Shown in pieces: positions 1-9,245 of a DNA stretch of 64,000 bases. Made by a program: the position numbers and the translations under genes. The DNA is from Bacteroidales bacterium (GTDB lineage Bacteria; Bacteroidota; Bacteroidia; Bacteroidales; UBA932): the NCBI GenBank assembly GCA_017550655.1, contig JAFZOK010000024.1, positions 62,001-126,000 of the forward strand, given 5' to 3'. The stretch's first letter is position 1; the number at the start of each line of letters is the position of its first letter. The notes under the pieces were generated by a model. The model worked only from the letters and a program-made list of their open reading frames with translations, had not been told where the DNA came from and made no database searches.

Positions 1-25
1 ACGCGCATTTTTTTTGATACTAGTG

Positions 26-112
26 CGGAGAGATAGGGATTCGAACCCTAGTGACGGTTACCCGCCAACCCGCCCTCCAAACGGGCGCTTTAGACCACTC
101 AGCCATCTCTCC
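26..112 (-). tRNA. tRNA-Ser (anticodon GGA)
   Basis: Read on the minus strand, this folds as a class II tRNA. The 7-bp acceptor stem GGAGAGA/TCTCTCC is followed by discriminator G, and there is a long variable arm typical of serine. The T arm contains GGTTCGAATCC. The anticodon loop TTGGAGG sits on a five-pair stem and places anticodon GGA at 76-78, so it reads UCC and UCU codons. The 3' CCA is not encoded, so it would have to be added by a CCA-adding enzyme, which is itself encoded at 9-11 kb in this window. Confidence 0.96.
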
Positions 113-214
113 TGAGGTTTGTTTGGGAGTGCGAATATACTATATTTTTTGTTACGTTGTTACATTAACGGGCAAAAAAGTTATTCCCAGTATAAAATGC
201 TGTCAATATGAGGG

Positions 215-233
215 TTGTGAATATTGTTTACAA
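215..233. promoter_or_regulatory. Possible FNR/CRP-family operator upstream of nrdD
   Basis: This is a 19-bp imperfect palindrome (TTGT..A...T..ACAA) about 50-70 bp upstream of the predicted nrdD -7 element. Its shape and position fit a class I activator site for a CRP/FNR-family regulator. That would make sense for an anaerobic ribonucleotide reductase, but the regulator is not in view and the match is partial. Confidence 0.3.
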
Positions 234-282
234 CTTGTTGATTTCTTTGGCTGCAAGTATTTTTACTGACGGGTATAATTCT

Positions 283-290
283 TACATTTG
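283..290 (+). promoter_or_regulatory. Bacteroidota -7 promoter element for nrdDG
   Basis: TACATTTG matches the Bacteroidota -7 consensus TAnnTTTG. A T-rich tract stands in for the -33 TTTG about 19 bp upstream. It predicts a leader of roughly 75-80 nt before the nrdD ATG at 371. Confidence 0.5.
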
Positions 291-370
291 TGATGCGCAA
301 TACCCCCCAAGGGCATTGCTTTTTTACTCAAACCTAGATTTTAAATATTGATATTTTATTGTTGAACACT

Positions 371-2566
371 ATGTCAGCCACCCAAATTTCTATTGTCAAG
401 AGGGACGGAAAACAGGAGCTGTTTTCGATTGAGAAGATTAAGAACGCAATTAGAAAGGCTTTCCTTGCAACAGGAAGCTTCGCATCGGACGAAGACCTGA
501 CAATTATTCTTTCACACGTAGCTATCCGCAACGGGATGAGCGTAGAGGAGATTCAGAACCAGGTGGAAGTTGCATTGATGAAGGAGAAATACTACCAGAT
601 TGCAAAGAACTACATGCTCTATCGCCAGAGGCACACTGAGGACCGTGATGTTAGGGACCGTCTGGACTTCCTGGTAAACTACTGCAAGGCAGACAATGCC
701 GCAACCGGCAGCAAGTACGATGCTAACGCAAACGTAGAGCACAAGAATATAGCCACTCTCATCGGAGAGATTCCAAAGGCCGGATTCATCCGTCTTAACA
801 GGCGTCTGCTTACAGACCGTCTGAAGGATATGTATGGAAAGGACTTTGCAGACAAATATATCAGCCTGCTGAGCAAGCATTTCATCTACAAGAACGACGA
901 GACTTCCCTGGCAAACTACTGCGCCAGCATCACGATGTATCCTTGGCTGTTGAACGGTACCCTGAGCATAGGAGGAAACTCCACCAAGCCAACTAACCTG
1001 AAGAGTTTCTGCGGAGGATTCGTAAACCTCGTGTTCATTGTATCGTCCATGCTCAGCGGCGCTTGCGCAACTCCTGAGTTCCTGATGTATATGAACTACT
1101 TCCTGCAGAAGGAGTACGGAGAAGATTACTACAAGAGGGGAAGCCAGATCGTTGACCTTAGCGTTAAGCAGAGGAGCATAGAGAAGGTTATCACGGACTG
1201 CTTTGAGCAGGTGGTATATTCCATCAACCAGCCGACCGGAGCAAGAAACTTCCAGGCAGTGTTCTGGAATGTGGCATATTACGACAAGTACTACTTCGAG
1301 AGCCTGTTCGGAGAGTTCCGCTTCCCGGACGGAAGCGCTCCTCACTGGGAATCGCTGAGCTGGCTGCAGAAGCTGTTTATGAAGTGGTTCAACGCAGAGA
1401 GGCTGAAGACTCCTCTGACCTTCCCTGTAGAGACTATGGCTCTGCTCACCGAGAACGGAGACGTGAAGGACAAGGAGTGGGGAGATTTCACAGCCCAGAT
1501 GTACAGCGAGGGCCACTCGTTCTTCACATACCTGTCTGACAACGCTGACTCTCTGTCCAGCTGCTGCCGTCTGAGAAACGAGATCCAGGACAACGGTTTC
1601 AGCTACACCCTCGGCGCCGGCGGAGTTTCCACCGGAAGCAAGAGCGTGCTCACAATCAACCTTAACCGCTGCATCCAGTATGCCGTCAAGCACAAGATGG
1701 ATTATATGGAGTTCCTCGGCGAAGTGATTGACCTTGTACACAAGGTTCAGCTAGCTTATAACGAGAACCTTAAGGATCTCCAGGCAAAGGGAATGCTTCC
1801 TTTGTTCGATGCCGGTTACATCAACATCGGAAGGCAGTACCTGACAGTGGGAATCAACGGTCTGGTAGAGGCTGCTGAATTCCTGGGCTACAAGATCGAC
1901 GACAATCCTGAGTACGCAAACTACGTTCAGGAAGTTCTTGGACTGGTGGAGAAGTACAACAAGAAGTACCGCACCAAGGACACGATGTTCAACTGCGAGA
2001 TGATTCCTGCAGAGAACGTTGGAGTAAAGCACGCAAAGTGGGATCGCGAGGACGGATACTTTGTACCGAGAGACTGCTACAACAGCTACTTCTACATCGT
2101 TGAGGACAAGACTCTCAATATCGTGGACAAGTTCAAGCTCCACGGAAAGAAATATATAGAGCACCTTACCGGCGGAAGCGCCCTTCACATGAACCTGGAG
2201 GAGCATCTTTCACAGGCCCAGTACCGCCAGCTTCTGAAGGTGGCCGCCAAGGAAGGCTGCAACTATTTCACCTTCAACATTCCTAACACAATCTGCAACG
2301 ACTGCGGACATATAGACAAGCGCTACCTGAAGGAGTGCCCTCACTGCCACAGCACCAACGTGGACTATATGACACGTATCATCGGCTACATGAAGAGGGT
2401 AAGCAACTTCTCGGCTCCAAGGCAGAAGGAGGCAGCCCGCCGCTATTATGCCAAGGATCACGGAGAGATAGCTTCCGCCCTGACAATGGCCGACGTTGAA
2501 AAGCTGGAGCAGACCGCAAAGGCAGAGCAGGTGGCTCAGGAAGAGAAGGCTCACGTTGAGGTATAA
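371..2566 (+). CDS. nrdD: Anaerobic (class III) ribonucleoside-triphosphate reductase
   Basis: This cytoplasmic glycyl-radical enzyme reduces ribonucleoside triphosphates to deoxy forms without oxygen. The roughly 730-residue protein has an N-terminal ATP-cone (about residues 1-95, starting ISIVKRDGKQ) for allosteric control. The catalytic barrel carries conserved cysteines. Near the C-terminus a zinc site CNDCGH...CPHC is followed by RIIGYMKR, whose glycine should carry the radical. The ATG at 371 was chosen over an in-frame TTG at 359. Its activase gene nrdG follows 9 nt later. It supports DNA synthesis in an anaerobe; no oxygen-dependent reductase is seen in this window. Confidence 0.97.
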   Translation: MSATQISIVKRDGKQELFSIEKIKNAIRKAFLATGSFASDEDLTIILSHVAIRNGMSVEEIQNQVEVALMKEKYYQIAKNYMLYRQRHTEDRDVRDRLDFLVNYCKADNAATGSKYDANANVEHKNIATLIGEIPKAGFIRLNRRLLTDRLKDMYGKDFADKYISLLSKHFIYKNDETSLANYCASITMYPWLLNGTLSIGGNSTKPTNLKSFCGGFVNLVFIVSSMLSGACATPEFLMYMNYFLQKEYGEDYYKRGSQIVDLSVKQRSIEKVITDCFEQVVYSINQPTGARNFQAVFWNVAYYDKYYFESLFGEFRFPDGSAPHWESLSWLQKLFMKWFNAERLKTPLTFPVETMALLTENGDVKDKEWGDFTAQMYSEGHSFFTYLSDNADSLSSCCRLRNEIQDNGFSYTLGAGGVSTGSKSVLTINLNRCIQYAVKHKMDYMEFLGEVIDLVHKVQLAYNENLKDLQAKGMLPLFDAGYINIGRQYLTVGINGLVEAAEFLGYKIDDNPEYANYVQEVLGLVEKYNKKYRTKDTMFNCEMIPAENVGVKHAKWDREDGYFVPRDCYNSYFYIVEDKTLNIVDKFKLHGKKYIEHLTGGSALHMNLEEHLSQAQYRQLLKVAAKEGCNYFTFNIPNTICNDCGHIDKRYLKECPHCHSTNVDYMTRIIGYMKRVSNFSAPRQKEAARRYYAKDHGEIASALTMADVEKLEQTAKAEQVAQEEKAHVEV

Positions 2567-2575
2567 TTTACCGAA

Positions 2576-3043
2576 GTGATCAAGTGTTATAATTTTGATA
2601 TCGTATGTCAGGAGATTCCTGACCAGATAACCCTTGCCCTCAACATTTCGGGTTGTCCAAACCGGTGTCCCGGCTGCCATAGCCCGTGGCTCTGGAAAGA
2701 CGAGGGTGTGCCGCTCGACAACCATTTCCTTGCACTTCTGATAGAAAAGTACTCCTCAGGCATAACCTGCGTCTGCTTTATGGGCGGAGACCAGGCCCCG
2801 GAGGAGGTAAACTCCCTGGCCTCTTTTGTGAGAGAGAAGTTTCCGCACCTGAAAACTGCCTGGTATTCAGGCTTTGAGGATATACATGAGGCTATCAGCA
2901 TCTCCAACTTCGATTTCATAAAGGTGGGCCCTTACGTGGAAGAGAAAGGAGGCCTACGTTCCGCTACCACCAACCAGAAATTCTACATCGTAGAACAGGA
3001 CGGCAGCCTTACGCTCTATCATTTTCCTCCAAAGAACGGCTAA
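2576..3043 (+). CDS. nrdG: Anaerobic ribonucleotide reductase activating protein
   Basis: NrdG is a radical SAM enzyme that installs the glycyl radical on NrdD. The 155-residue length fits the family. Near residue 28 the motif CPNRCPGCHSPWLW supplies the CxxxCxxC cysteines that hold the 4Fe-4S cluster, and FMGGDQAP lies at about residue 63-70. The start is GTG. The tight spacing after nrdD shows an nrdDG operon. Confidence 0.96.
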   Translation: MIKCYNFDIVCQEIPDQITLALNISGCPNRCPGCHSPWLWKDEGVPLDNHFLALLIEKYSSGITCVCFMGGDQAPEEVNSLASFVREKFPHLKTAWYSGFEDIHEAISISNFDFIKVGPYVEEKGGLRSATTNQKFYIVEQDGSLTLYHFPPKNG

Positions 3044-3099
3044 ACGCAGGGTTTAGCATAATTTTTGTACTTTCATATCCTGAAACATATTTAAAGGTT

Positions 3100-4308
3100 A
3101 TGAAAAGGTTGTTTTTATTTTCAGCGATGGTTTTGTCCTGCGCCCTCTGCCTTGCACAGAACAAGACTTCTTATGCCGGGATATATTACTATGACTCATC
3201 CTCTTACGGGGTGATGGACCGCGACTCGGCAGACTATTACAGGGTTGTTGAAAACAACAACACTTTCAATGACTATTACGCCAAGGACAATGCCTTGAGG
3301 GCAAGCGGAGCTCTTTCATACGCAGACCCTTCCGATGACAGCAAGACGGTTTTTGAAGGTGCTTTCATAGCCTATTACCCTTCCGGAAAGGTTTGGATCA
3401 AGCAGTTCTTCAAGGGCGGAATCAACGACGGGGAATACACCGAGTATTTCGAGAACGGCCTGATGAAGCAGCACGAGTTCTACAAGATGGGAGTGCTGGA
3501 CGGCGTAAAGACCGTGTTTGAGGAGGACGGCAAGACCTGCAAGCAGTGGGAGTACAAGGATGGAGAACTGGTCAACGACTATTACACGGAGAGTGGGGGA
3601 GGCTATTCCGTTGACTATAACTCCACTACCAAAGAACCTATTTGGAGGGACGTTACAACTTCAGACCTCAATGTAATCAAGGACAAGAAGGGCAACACAA
3701 TCCAGGCATACGCAATCAACGGGCTTTATGTTTCTCTGGATGTTGCCTACAGGCATTACTTCGGCAAGTATTACGTTCTGCAGCTTTACATTCAGAACAA
3801 CTCTCCGGAGGACGCTTATTTCACCTTTGACGACGTTTCCATTGACAGCCCGAACGGAAAGATCAAGTTCTTCTCCAAGAGCGATTTCGAAAGGCGTATG
3901 AGCAGCCGCCAGGGATGGGCCCAGTTCGGCCTTCAGGCAGCAAGCTTTGCTACGGCCATTACTCTTGAAGCTTTAACGGACGAGGCGTTCTACCGCCAGA
4001 ACAGAAGGCATCACCGCACGTTCGGAAGGGATCTGGCTCACGATATGTCCGCCTTCCTTATCCGCCAGAGCGCTGTTGTGGGAAGTGTTCTGGTATCAGG
4101 TCTTTTCAACGAGGAGAACATGAAGGTCAGAAACGAGAATATCGGCTATCTGAGAAACTACCAGATCAAGCCTCATTCTTCAATCACCGGCTTTGCCTAC
4201 GCCAAGTACAGCCCAAGCGCAAAGATGATAATGGTTAACCTTCCGATAAACGGCAAGATTTACCAGTTCCCGGTGGATGTGACTCATCTGAAGAATATCG
4301 ACAACTAG
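3100..4308 (+). CDS. Exported protein with MORN/YwqK-like repeats, function unknown
   Basis: A signal peptide ([20 protein letters not shown]) predicts export from the cytoplasm. Residues about 85-165 contain three or four repeats of the type [16 protein letters not shown] / [21 protein letters not shown], the MORN-like repeat of YwqK-family proteins. The C-terminal half carries no motif I recognise beyond a possible hydrophobic stretch near residue 270-285. It is probably a periplasmic or surface structural protein. Its stop codon shares the palindrome CTAG with the convergent copA stop, so the two genes overlap by 4 nt. Confidence 0.75.
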   Translation: MKRLFLFSAMVLSCALCLAQNKTSYAGIYYYDSSSYGVMDRDSADYYRVVENNNTFNDYYAKDNALRASGALSYADPSDDSKTVFEGAFIAYYPSGKVWIKQFFKGGINDGEYTEYFENGLMKQHEFYKMGVLDGVKTVFEEDGKTCKQWEYKDGELVNDYYTESGGGYSVDYNSTTKEPIWRDVTTSDLNVIKDKKGNTIQAYAINGLYVSLDVAYRHYFGKYYVLQLYIQNNSPEDAYFTFDDVSIDSPNGKIKFFSKSDFERRMSSRQGWAQFGLQAASFATAITLEALTDEAFYRQNRRHHRTFGRDLAHDMSAFLIRQSAVVGSVLVSGLFNEENMKVRNENIGYLRNYQIKPHSSITGFAYAKYSPSAKMIMVNLPINGKIYQFPVDVTHLKNIDN

Positions 4309-6323
4309 ATCTTTCTGAAATTCAGCAGCAGCGAGTTGCTAACCACGCAAACGCTGGAGGCTGCCATTGCCGCTCCTGCAATCATAGGATTAAGCAGAAA
4401 ACCGTTTACCGGGAACAGAACCCCGGCGGCTATCGGTATTGCAATCACATTATAGACAAATGCCCAGAAAAGGTTCATTTTAACGGTCTTCACCGTTTGG
4501 CGGGATAGTCTTATCGCTGAGGAAAGTTTCCTTAAATCAGAGCCCGTGAGGGTGATTTTTGCGGCATCCATCGCGATGTCGCTTCCGCTACTCATAGCGA
4601 TGCTCACATCCGCCCTTGCAAGCGCGGCGGAATCGTTGATTCCGTCTCCGGCCATAGCCACTACCTTGCCTTCCTCCTGAAGGGTGCGGATAAACTTTTC
4701 CTTGTCTTCAGGGAGCATTCCGGAACGGACTTCCCTGATGCCGCATTCCCTTGCAATAGCCTCGGACGTTCGGGAGTTGTCTCCGGATAGCATCACCACT
4801 TCTATGCCCAGATCCTGAAGTTCCCTGACGGCCTGCCTTGACATTTCTTTCACCTTGTCAGCCACAGCAATTACGGCAAGCACTTTCTCATTGTCCGCAA
4901 AATAAACAACAGTCTTTGCCTGTTCTTCAAATTCTTTTGCTTTCTCCGCGATGGCATCTGGAATCTCAATCCCCTCCCTTTTCATCAGCGACGGGTTTCC
5001 GGCAAGGAATCTTGCGCCTGATTCCGAGCAAATTGCTCCCATTCCCGGAATGTTTTCCACGTTGGATACGCTGCCGTTTGGAAAATGCTTTGCAATGGCT
5101 TCTGCTACCGGATGCTGTGACAGGGATTCCATACCTCCTAGTATGCTCCTTAGCAGTTGCTTGTGATGCGGTTCATATTCCCAGAATTCATCAGTGACTT
5201 CCGGGTGCCCGGTGGTTAGGGTACCTGTCTTGTCCAGTGCCAAAACGTTAATCTTCCGGGCATTTTCCATAGCCTCGGCATCCTTGATGAGTATGCCGTT
5301 CTGGGCTCCCTTGCCGATACCCACCATAATGGCGGTAGGGGTTGCAAGCCCGAGTGCGCACGGACAGGCGATAACCAGTACAGTTACCAGTGCAAGTATG
5401 GAGTGCACGATGTAGTTGTTCCCCGTTGCATAGCCGCAGACATTCCATACTATGAACGCTATCAGTGCGATGCACATTACTGCAGGAACAAAGATGGAAG
5501 CAATCTTGTCTGCGAGCTTCTGGCTAGGGGCCCGGCTTCCCTGGGCTTCCCGCACAAGATTAATAATCCTTGCAAGATTGGTCTCTGAGCCTACCTTTTC
5601 CGCTCTGAACATAAAGCTTCCCGTCTGGTTGACCGTTCCGGAAAAGACCTTGCTTCCGGCCTTTTTCTCCACAGGAACGCTCTCTCCGGTAAGGGAACTT
5701 TCATCCACAAAGGATTCTCCTTCCAAAACAGTTCCGTCCACGGCAATACTCTCTCCGGGCTTCACGATGACCATATCTCCAACCACCACATCCTCAATGT
5801 TAATAACTGCATACCCGGAAACGTTCCCGGTCTGTGTATATTCTGTAGACTGGGAGCAAAAACGCCCGAAATCGTTCCCGGTCTGCGTATTTCCTGCAGG
5901 CTGGGAACACTCATAGGAATTGCAGTGTTTGCGTTTGAGGATAGTTACCGTCTTCGGCTGGAGGCCTGCAAGTTTCTTGATCGCTGAGGAAGTGGAATAT
6001 TTTGCCCTTTCTTCCAGCAGCCTTCCAAGCAGAATGAAGGCGATGATTACGGCGGCAGACTCAAAGTACACGTGGCTTTCAAGTCCCCGGCTTGTCCATA
6101 CGGATGGAAACAGGGTGTTGAACACGCTGAAAATATATGCCACTCCGGTGGATAGGGCTATCAGCGTATCCATATTAGCATGGCCGTGCTTGGCCTGTTT
6201 CCAGGCATTTATGTAGAAATCCCGACCAAAGAATACTATGGAGATTGTGGCCAGGGTCCACATTATGATATTGGCGGTGTTTTGCGGCAAAAAGAAATCA
6301 CCGGAATGCCCCATTGAAGACAT
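4305..6323 (-). CDS. copA: Copper-exporting P1B-type ATPase, main body (N-terminal part in another frame)
   Basis: The diagnostic P1B ATPase motifs are present: actuator TGES, the transmembrane metal site CPC ([15 protein letters not shown]), phosphorylation site DKTGT, the HP motif in [11 protein letters not shown], and the hinge [11 protein letters not shown]. It should export Cu(I) across the inner membrane. The first ATG of this frame (6323) lies inside transmembrane helix 1; the frame stays open upstream to about 6405 and encodes the missing start of that helix. The metal-binding domain is in the adjacent frame (6353-6646), and the two meet at an A10 run. The actuator loop holds an extra Cys/Thr-rich insert of about 40 residues encoded by a palindromic repeat doublet (5822-5909). 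It could be a frameshifted gene, programmed frameshifting, or a homopolymer sequencing error. Confidence 0.9.
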   Translation of the reverse strand: MSSMGHSGDFFLPQNTANIIMWTLATISIVFFGRDFYINAWKQAKHGHANMDTLIALSTGVAYIFSVFNTLFPSVWTSRGLESHVYFESAAVIIAFILLGRLLEERAKYSTSSAIKKLAGLQPKTVTILKRKHCNSYECSQPAGNTQTGNDFGRFCSQSTEYTQTGNVSGYAVINIEDVVVGDMVIVKPGESIAVDGTVLEGESFVDESSLTGESVPVEKKAGSKVFSGTVNQTGSFMFRAEKVGSETNLARIINLVREAQGSRAPSQKLADKIASIFVPAVMCIALIAFIVWNVCGYATGNNYIVHSILALVTVLVIACPCALGLATPTAIMVGIGKGAQNGILIKDAEAMENARKINVLALDKTGTLTTGHPEVTDEFWEYEPHHKQLLRSILGGMESLSQHPVAEAIAKHFPNGSVSNVENIPGMGAICSESGARFLAGNPSLMKREGIEIPDAIAEKAKEFEEQAKTVVYFADNEKVLAVIAVADKVKEMSRQAVRELQDLGIEVVMLSGDNSRTSEAIARECGIREVRSGMLPEDKEKFIRTLQEEGKVVAMAGDGINDSAALARADVSIAMSSGSDIAMDAAKITLTGSDLRKLSSAIRLSRQTVKTVKMNLFWAFVYNVIAIPIAAGVLFPVNGFLLNPMIAGAAMAASSVCVVSNSLLLNFRKI
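5822..5909. repeat. Palindromic repeat doublet (37-14-37 nt) inside copA
   Basis: Two 37-nt units (5822-5858 and 5873-5909) are separated by the 14-nt spacer aaaacgcccgaaat. Each unit is an imperfect palindrome; the second has GTTCCC/GGGAAC ends and an inner CTGC/GCAG. The 51-nt period is exactly 17 codons, so the copA frame is kept. The same 37-14-37 layout, with similar termini and a similar spacer, recurs at 28494-28581. It looks like a REP/BIME-type interspersed element. Confidence 0.75.
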
Positions 6324-6352
6324 TCCGATGATAACGATAGGGATGGCGACGA

Positions 6353-6646
6353 TTATCGCCCCAACAGTTTTGCTAAGAAGCCTTTTGACTTTTTTTTTTC
6401 GTCTTCACCGTCTGCTGCTCCTGATAGCGGAGTGGTATCCATATCATAGCCGGCGGCAACTACGGCTTCCCTGATTGTTTGGGGATTAATCTTTTCAGAG
6501 TCGTATTCTATGAGGGCGCTGTTGGACGCGAGGTTAACGTTCACGTCCTTCACCCCGTCAAGGCCTTCAATGGCTTTCCTGACGTGGGCGACGCACATAG
6601 CGCACATCATATTCTTGACCGCAAAACTCTGCTTTACCGTTCCCAT
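6353..6646 (-). CDS. HMA copper-binding domain protein (N-terminal part of CopA, or stand-alone chaperone)
   Basis: This 97-residue product is a ferredoxin-like heavy-metal-associated domain with the Cu(I) site MMCAMC near residues 14-19, ending in an Asp/Glu/Lys linker. It ends at TAA about 35 nt past a run of ten A residues. A -1 shift on that run joins it in frame to the first transmembrane helix of the downstream ATPase. In Escherichia coli, copA uses programmed frameshifting to make both a small chaperone, CopA(Z), and the full ATPase; the layout here could do the same. It starts 1 nt after the aldo/keto reductase gene on the same strand. Confidence 0.85.
   Translation of the reverse strand: MGTVKQSFAVKNMMCAMCVAHVRKAIEGLDGVKDVNVNLASNSALIEYDSEKINPQTIREAVVAAGYDMDTTPLSGAADGEDEKKKSKGFLAKLLGR
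6390..6399 (-). other. A10 slippery homopolymer joining the HMA and ATPase frames
   Basis: On the coding strand, GAC G is followed by ten A residues and GTC. The A-run contains the A AAA AAA heptamer on which tandem -1 slippage is possible, and runs of this length also promote RNA polymerase slippage. One extra A, or a -1 shift, fuses the two parts of CopA. In the ATPase frame a TGA lies just upstream of the run, so the ATPase frame cannot begin farther back. Confidence 0.7.
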
Positions 6647-6647
6647 A

Positions 6648-7970
6648 TCAGAATTCGCTGCTGATTCTTTCCATCAGGTCTGTAATTGGCAGATGCTGAG
6701 GGCATTTTGCAAGGCACTCCTGGCAGCCTGTGCAGGTGTCAGGTCCGCCGCCCTTGGCAAATTCCTTGCGGAAAGCATTGGCGAACGCGGCCTTCTTCTT
6801 TGCGTATTCGCTTTCGCTCTGGGCTTCCTTGTTTGGAACGTTTCCGTCCATAACCAGCTTGTTGTAAGTTGCAAACACAGACGGAATCTCCACATCGAAC
6901 GGGCAAGGCATGCAGTAGCGGCAGGCGGTGCAGTTTATTCTCTTGTAGCTCTGGTATTCCAGGATGGCCTTCTGGAGGGTGGTCTGCTCGTCGAGAGTAA
7001 GAGGCTTGAAGTTGGTGTAGCTCTTGAGGTTATCCACAAGATGCTCCATATAGGTCATTCCGCTCAGCGATACCAGCACGTTTGGAAGGCTTCCAAGATA
7101 CCTAAAGGCCCAGGAAGCTATGCTGAGATCCGGATTCTTGTCCTTGAGGATCTTGTTTGCGCTGTCTGACAGGCTGGCGAGCCTTCCGCCCAGCAGAGGT
7201 TCCATAATCACGGCCGGAATCTTCCTTTCAGCCAGGGAGTTGTAAAGGTACTCGCCGTCTTCTTTCCAGTCTATGTAGTTGAGCTGGATCTGCACGAAAT
7301 CCCACGGATGCTTGTCAATGACATAGTCCCAGCAGGCACGGTCCGCATGGAAGGAGAAACCGAGGTTTTTGATTCTTCCCTTGCGTTTCTGCTCCGCCAG
7401 ATACTCATATCCGCCAAAATCCTCGTAAACCTTTTCGTAGCTGCTCTGCTTGGAGATGGAGTGCAGGAGATAATAGTCGAAGTAATCCACCCCGCACCTC
7501 TGGAGCTGCTCCTCGAAGATTCTCGGAATGTCCTCTTTGCTGTTGATTGCAAACGTAGGCATCTTGTCTGCAAGCAGCCAGGTGTTTCTCGGATATTTCT
7601 TGAGAGCGTTGCCTATTACGCCTTCGCTTTTTCCTCCGTGGTAAATGTATGCGGTGTCGTAGTAGTTGATGCCGTGAGCGTATGCATAGTCCACCAGTTC
7701 TTCTGCCTTAGGTACATCTATAGGAGCGGTTCTGCCTTTTCCGATAGTAGGGAATCTCATGCATCCAAAACCGAGCATGGAAACCATTTCTCCGTTCTTG
7801 TAGTTTATCCTTTTGTCAACAGGGGTGATGTCTCCGTCCAGGGCCTTGGCCTGGAGGTTGGTCAGGAACGGGTTGTTCTTGAAGGAAACGGTGCTGGCCG
7901 CCAGTGCGGCTGCTCCCAAGCCCATAAGTTTCAGAGCCTTTCTTCTGCTGATGTCTTTGTTGTCTTTCAT
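6648..7970 (-). CDS. Tat-exported aldo/keto reductase with C-terminal 4Fe-4S domain
   Basis: The N-terminus carries a twin-arginine signal (ISRRKALKLMGLG), followed by an aldo/keto reductase barrel (about residues 50-330; GFGCMRFP, YDTAYIYHGG). The C-terminus has a two-cluster ferredoxin domain with CTACRYCMPCP and CTGCQECLAKCP. Such proteins are probable NAD(P)H-linked oxidoreductases with iron-sulfur electron transfer; the substrate is unknown. The Tat signal suggests export in folded form to the periplasm. It is probably co-transcribed with the copper genes 1 nt downstream, though a functional link is only inferred. Confidence 0.9.
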   Translation of the reverse strand: MKDNKDISRRKALKLMGLGAAALAASTVSFKNNPFLTNLQAKALDGDITPVDKRINYKNGEMVSMLGFGCMRFPTIGKGRTAPIDVPKAEELVDYAYAHGINYYDTAYIYHGGKSEGVIGNALKKYPRNTWLLADKMPTFAINSKEDIPRIFEEQLQRCGVDYFDYYLLHSISKQSSYEKVYEDFGGYEYLAEQKRKGRIKNLGFSFHADRACWDYVIDKHPWDFVQIQLNYIDWKEDGEYLYNSLAERKIPAVIMEPLLGGRLASLSDSANKILKDKNPDLSIASWAFRYLGSLPNVLVSLSGMTYMEHLVDNLKSYTNFKPLTLDEQTTLQKAILEYQSYKRINCTACRYCMPCPFDVEIPSVFATYNKLVMDGNVPNKEAQSESEYAKKKAAFANAFRKEFAKGGGPDTCTGCQECLAKCPQHLPITDLMERISSEF

Positions 7971-8017
7971 GGTGGATTATGATATTGGTGCTTATCTGCT
8001 GCAATTTAGCAAAAAAA

Positions 8018-8575
8018 TCAATCGGGGAGGATGGTTACAGGCATTCCCACCCAGGCATAGTTTTCCTTGAGGTGGATAATGTCCTCGTCGCGGAGGCGGA
8101 TACAGCCCTCGCTGCCACGTCCCGGCACGCTTTCCTCGTTATTGGTGCTGCCGTGGATGCCTATGCCGCTCCATTTGTATGTGTTGAGCCTGAGGAACCA
8201 CTTGCCATAGGAAAGAATGCTGCCGCGGCCGTCTCCAAAGTCGTGCTTCCAGTATCCGGAAGGCTGGATCTGGGAAATCTTGAAAGGCTTTCCCTCAGGC
8301 GATTCTGGAGTTCTCATATCTCCCTTCTTCTGCTTGTTGCCGGGATTCTTTCCTACACAAACAGGATACTCTGCGATGAGGGTTTTCTCTCCCTTGACTT
8401 TTGCATACACATAAAGCTTGAACTCCTTTTTGGAGATCACGATGTATGAAGTGCTTTTTGGGAATGTGCCGGTATAATGGACTATCCTTTCCACTTTCTT
8501 GTCTTGGGAAAAAGCGTTAAGGCTGCAGCACAGAAATGCCGCAGCCATAACGAACGCTTTTGAAATGAATTTCAT
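8018..8575 (-). CDS. L,D-transpeptidase (YkuD family)
   Basis: A signal peptide (through about residue 24) precedes a YkuD domain with the active-site signature HGSTN...GSEGCIRL, where the cysteine is the nucleophile. These periplasmic enzymes crosslink or anchor peptidoglycan through L,D bonds and resist most beta-lactams. At 185 residues it is a single-domain form. It lies between the aldo/keto reductase and the Spy-like gene, all on the minus strand. Confidence 0.93.
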   Translation of the reverse strand: MKFISKAFVMAAAFLCCSLNAFSQDKKVERIVHYTGTFPKSTSYIVISKKEFKLYVYAKVKGEKTLIAEYPVCVGKNPGNKQKKGDMRTPESPEGKPFKISQIQPSGYWKHDFGDGRGSILSYGKWFLRLNTYKWSGIGIHGSTNNEESVPGRGSEGCIRLRDEDIIHLKENYAWVGMPVTILPD

Positions 8576-8590
8576 TGATTGTAAATGACT

Positions 8591-9166
8591 TTAGTTGGCA
8601 GGCTGCTGAGGAGGACGCTGACCCTGAGGAGGGCGCTGTCCGCCAGGACGGTTACCGCCGTTTCTCATGTTCCTCATGCGGTCCATCATCTCTTTCTGCC
8701 GCTGTGCTTCAAATTCCTCATACCGGGCAAACTGTTCGTCTGTCAGAGCTTTCTTAATCTTCTTGTTGCACCTTTCTCTTGCGGCTTTGACTTGCTCCTG
8801 AGTACTGTTCATCTCGGTTCTTGGTGGCCTCTGGCCGTTCATTCCCTCAGGAGGTCTTACACCTCCACTTCCAGGACCCATTCCGCCAGGTCTCATTCCA
8901 CCGGGACGCATGCCTGGTCTTCCCTGAGGCATTAGGTTGGCCACTTCCTTCTCCCTGTTGAGGATGGCCTTGTAGACTTTCTTGTACTGCTTTTCATTAA
9001 GGTTAAGTTCCTTCTGGAGCCTGTCTGTCTGCATCTGGGCTCTTTCTTTTGGAGTCGTCTGTTTAGGGCGCTCTCCGCCTGGTCCAGGTCCCTGTGGTCT
9101 GTCCTGAGCCATTATCGCAGAGATAGACAATACCAGGGCAGCTGCCATCAAAATAAATCTTTTCAT
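8591..9166 (-). CDS. Exported Spy/CpxP-like protein, Pro/Gly/Arg-rich
   Basis: A clear signal peptide begins at the ATG at 9166 (MKRFILMAAALVLSISAIMA). Two helical segments, NLNEKQYKKVYKAILNREKEV and ALTDEQFARYEEFEAQRQKEM, resemble the LTxxQ-type helices of the Spy/CpxP periplasmic chaperone group. They are separated and followed by long Pro-Gly-Met-Arg and Gln-Pro-rich stretches. It is probably a periplasmic stress or chaperone-like protein; exact role not known. Confidence 0.7.
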   Translation of the reverse strand: MKRFILMAAALVLSISAIMAQDRPQGPGPGGERPKQTTPKERAQMQTDRLQKELNLNEKQYKKVYKAILNREKEVANLMPQGRPGMRPGGMRPGGMGPGSGGVRPPEGMNGQRPPRTEMNSTQEQVKAARERCNKKIKKALTDEQFARYEEFEAQRQKEMMDRMRNMRNGGNRPGGQRPPQGQRPPQQPAN

Positions 9167-9245
9167 TGTTTTTTTGTTTATGTGTTCATTTAAAATACAA
9201 TCGTTCTTTTGACTATAAACCAGGCTGTTTGTCAAATGGAAACGG

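Noticed and set aside
51-269. 72-codon frame across the tRNA-Ser gene
   Set aside because: It reads through the tRNA on the opposite strand and has no support.
512-1741. 409-codon open frame antisense to nrdD
   Set aside because: It lies wholly inside nrdD in the opposite sense, and its translation is rich in Val/Leu/His with no motif. nrdD is certain.
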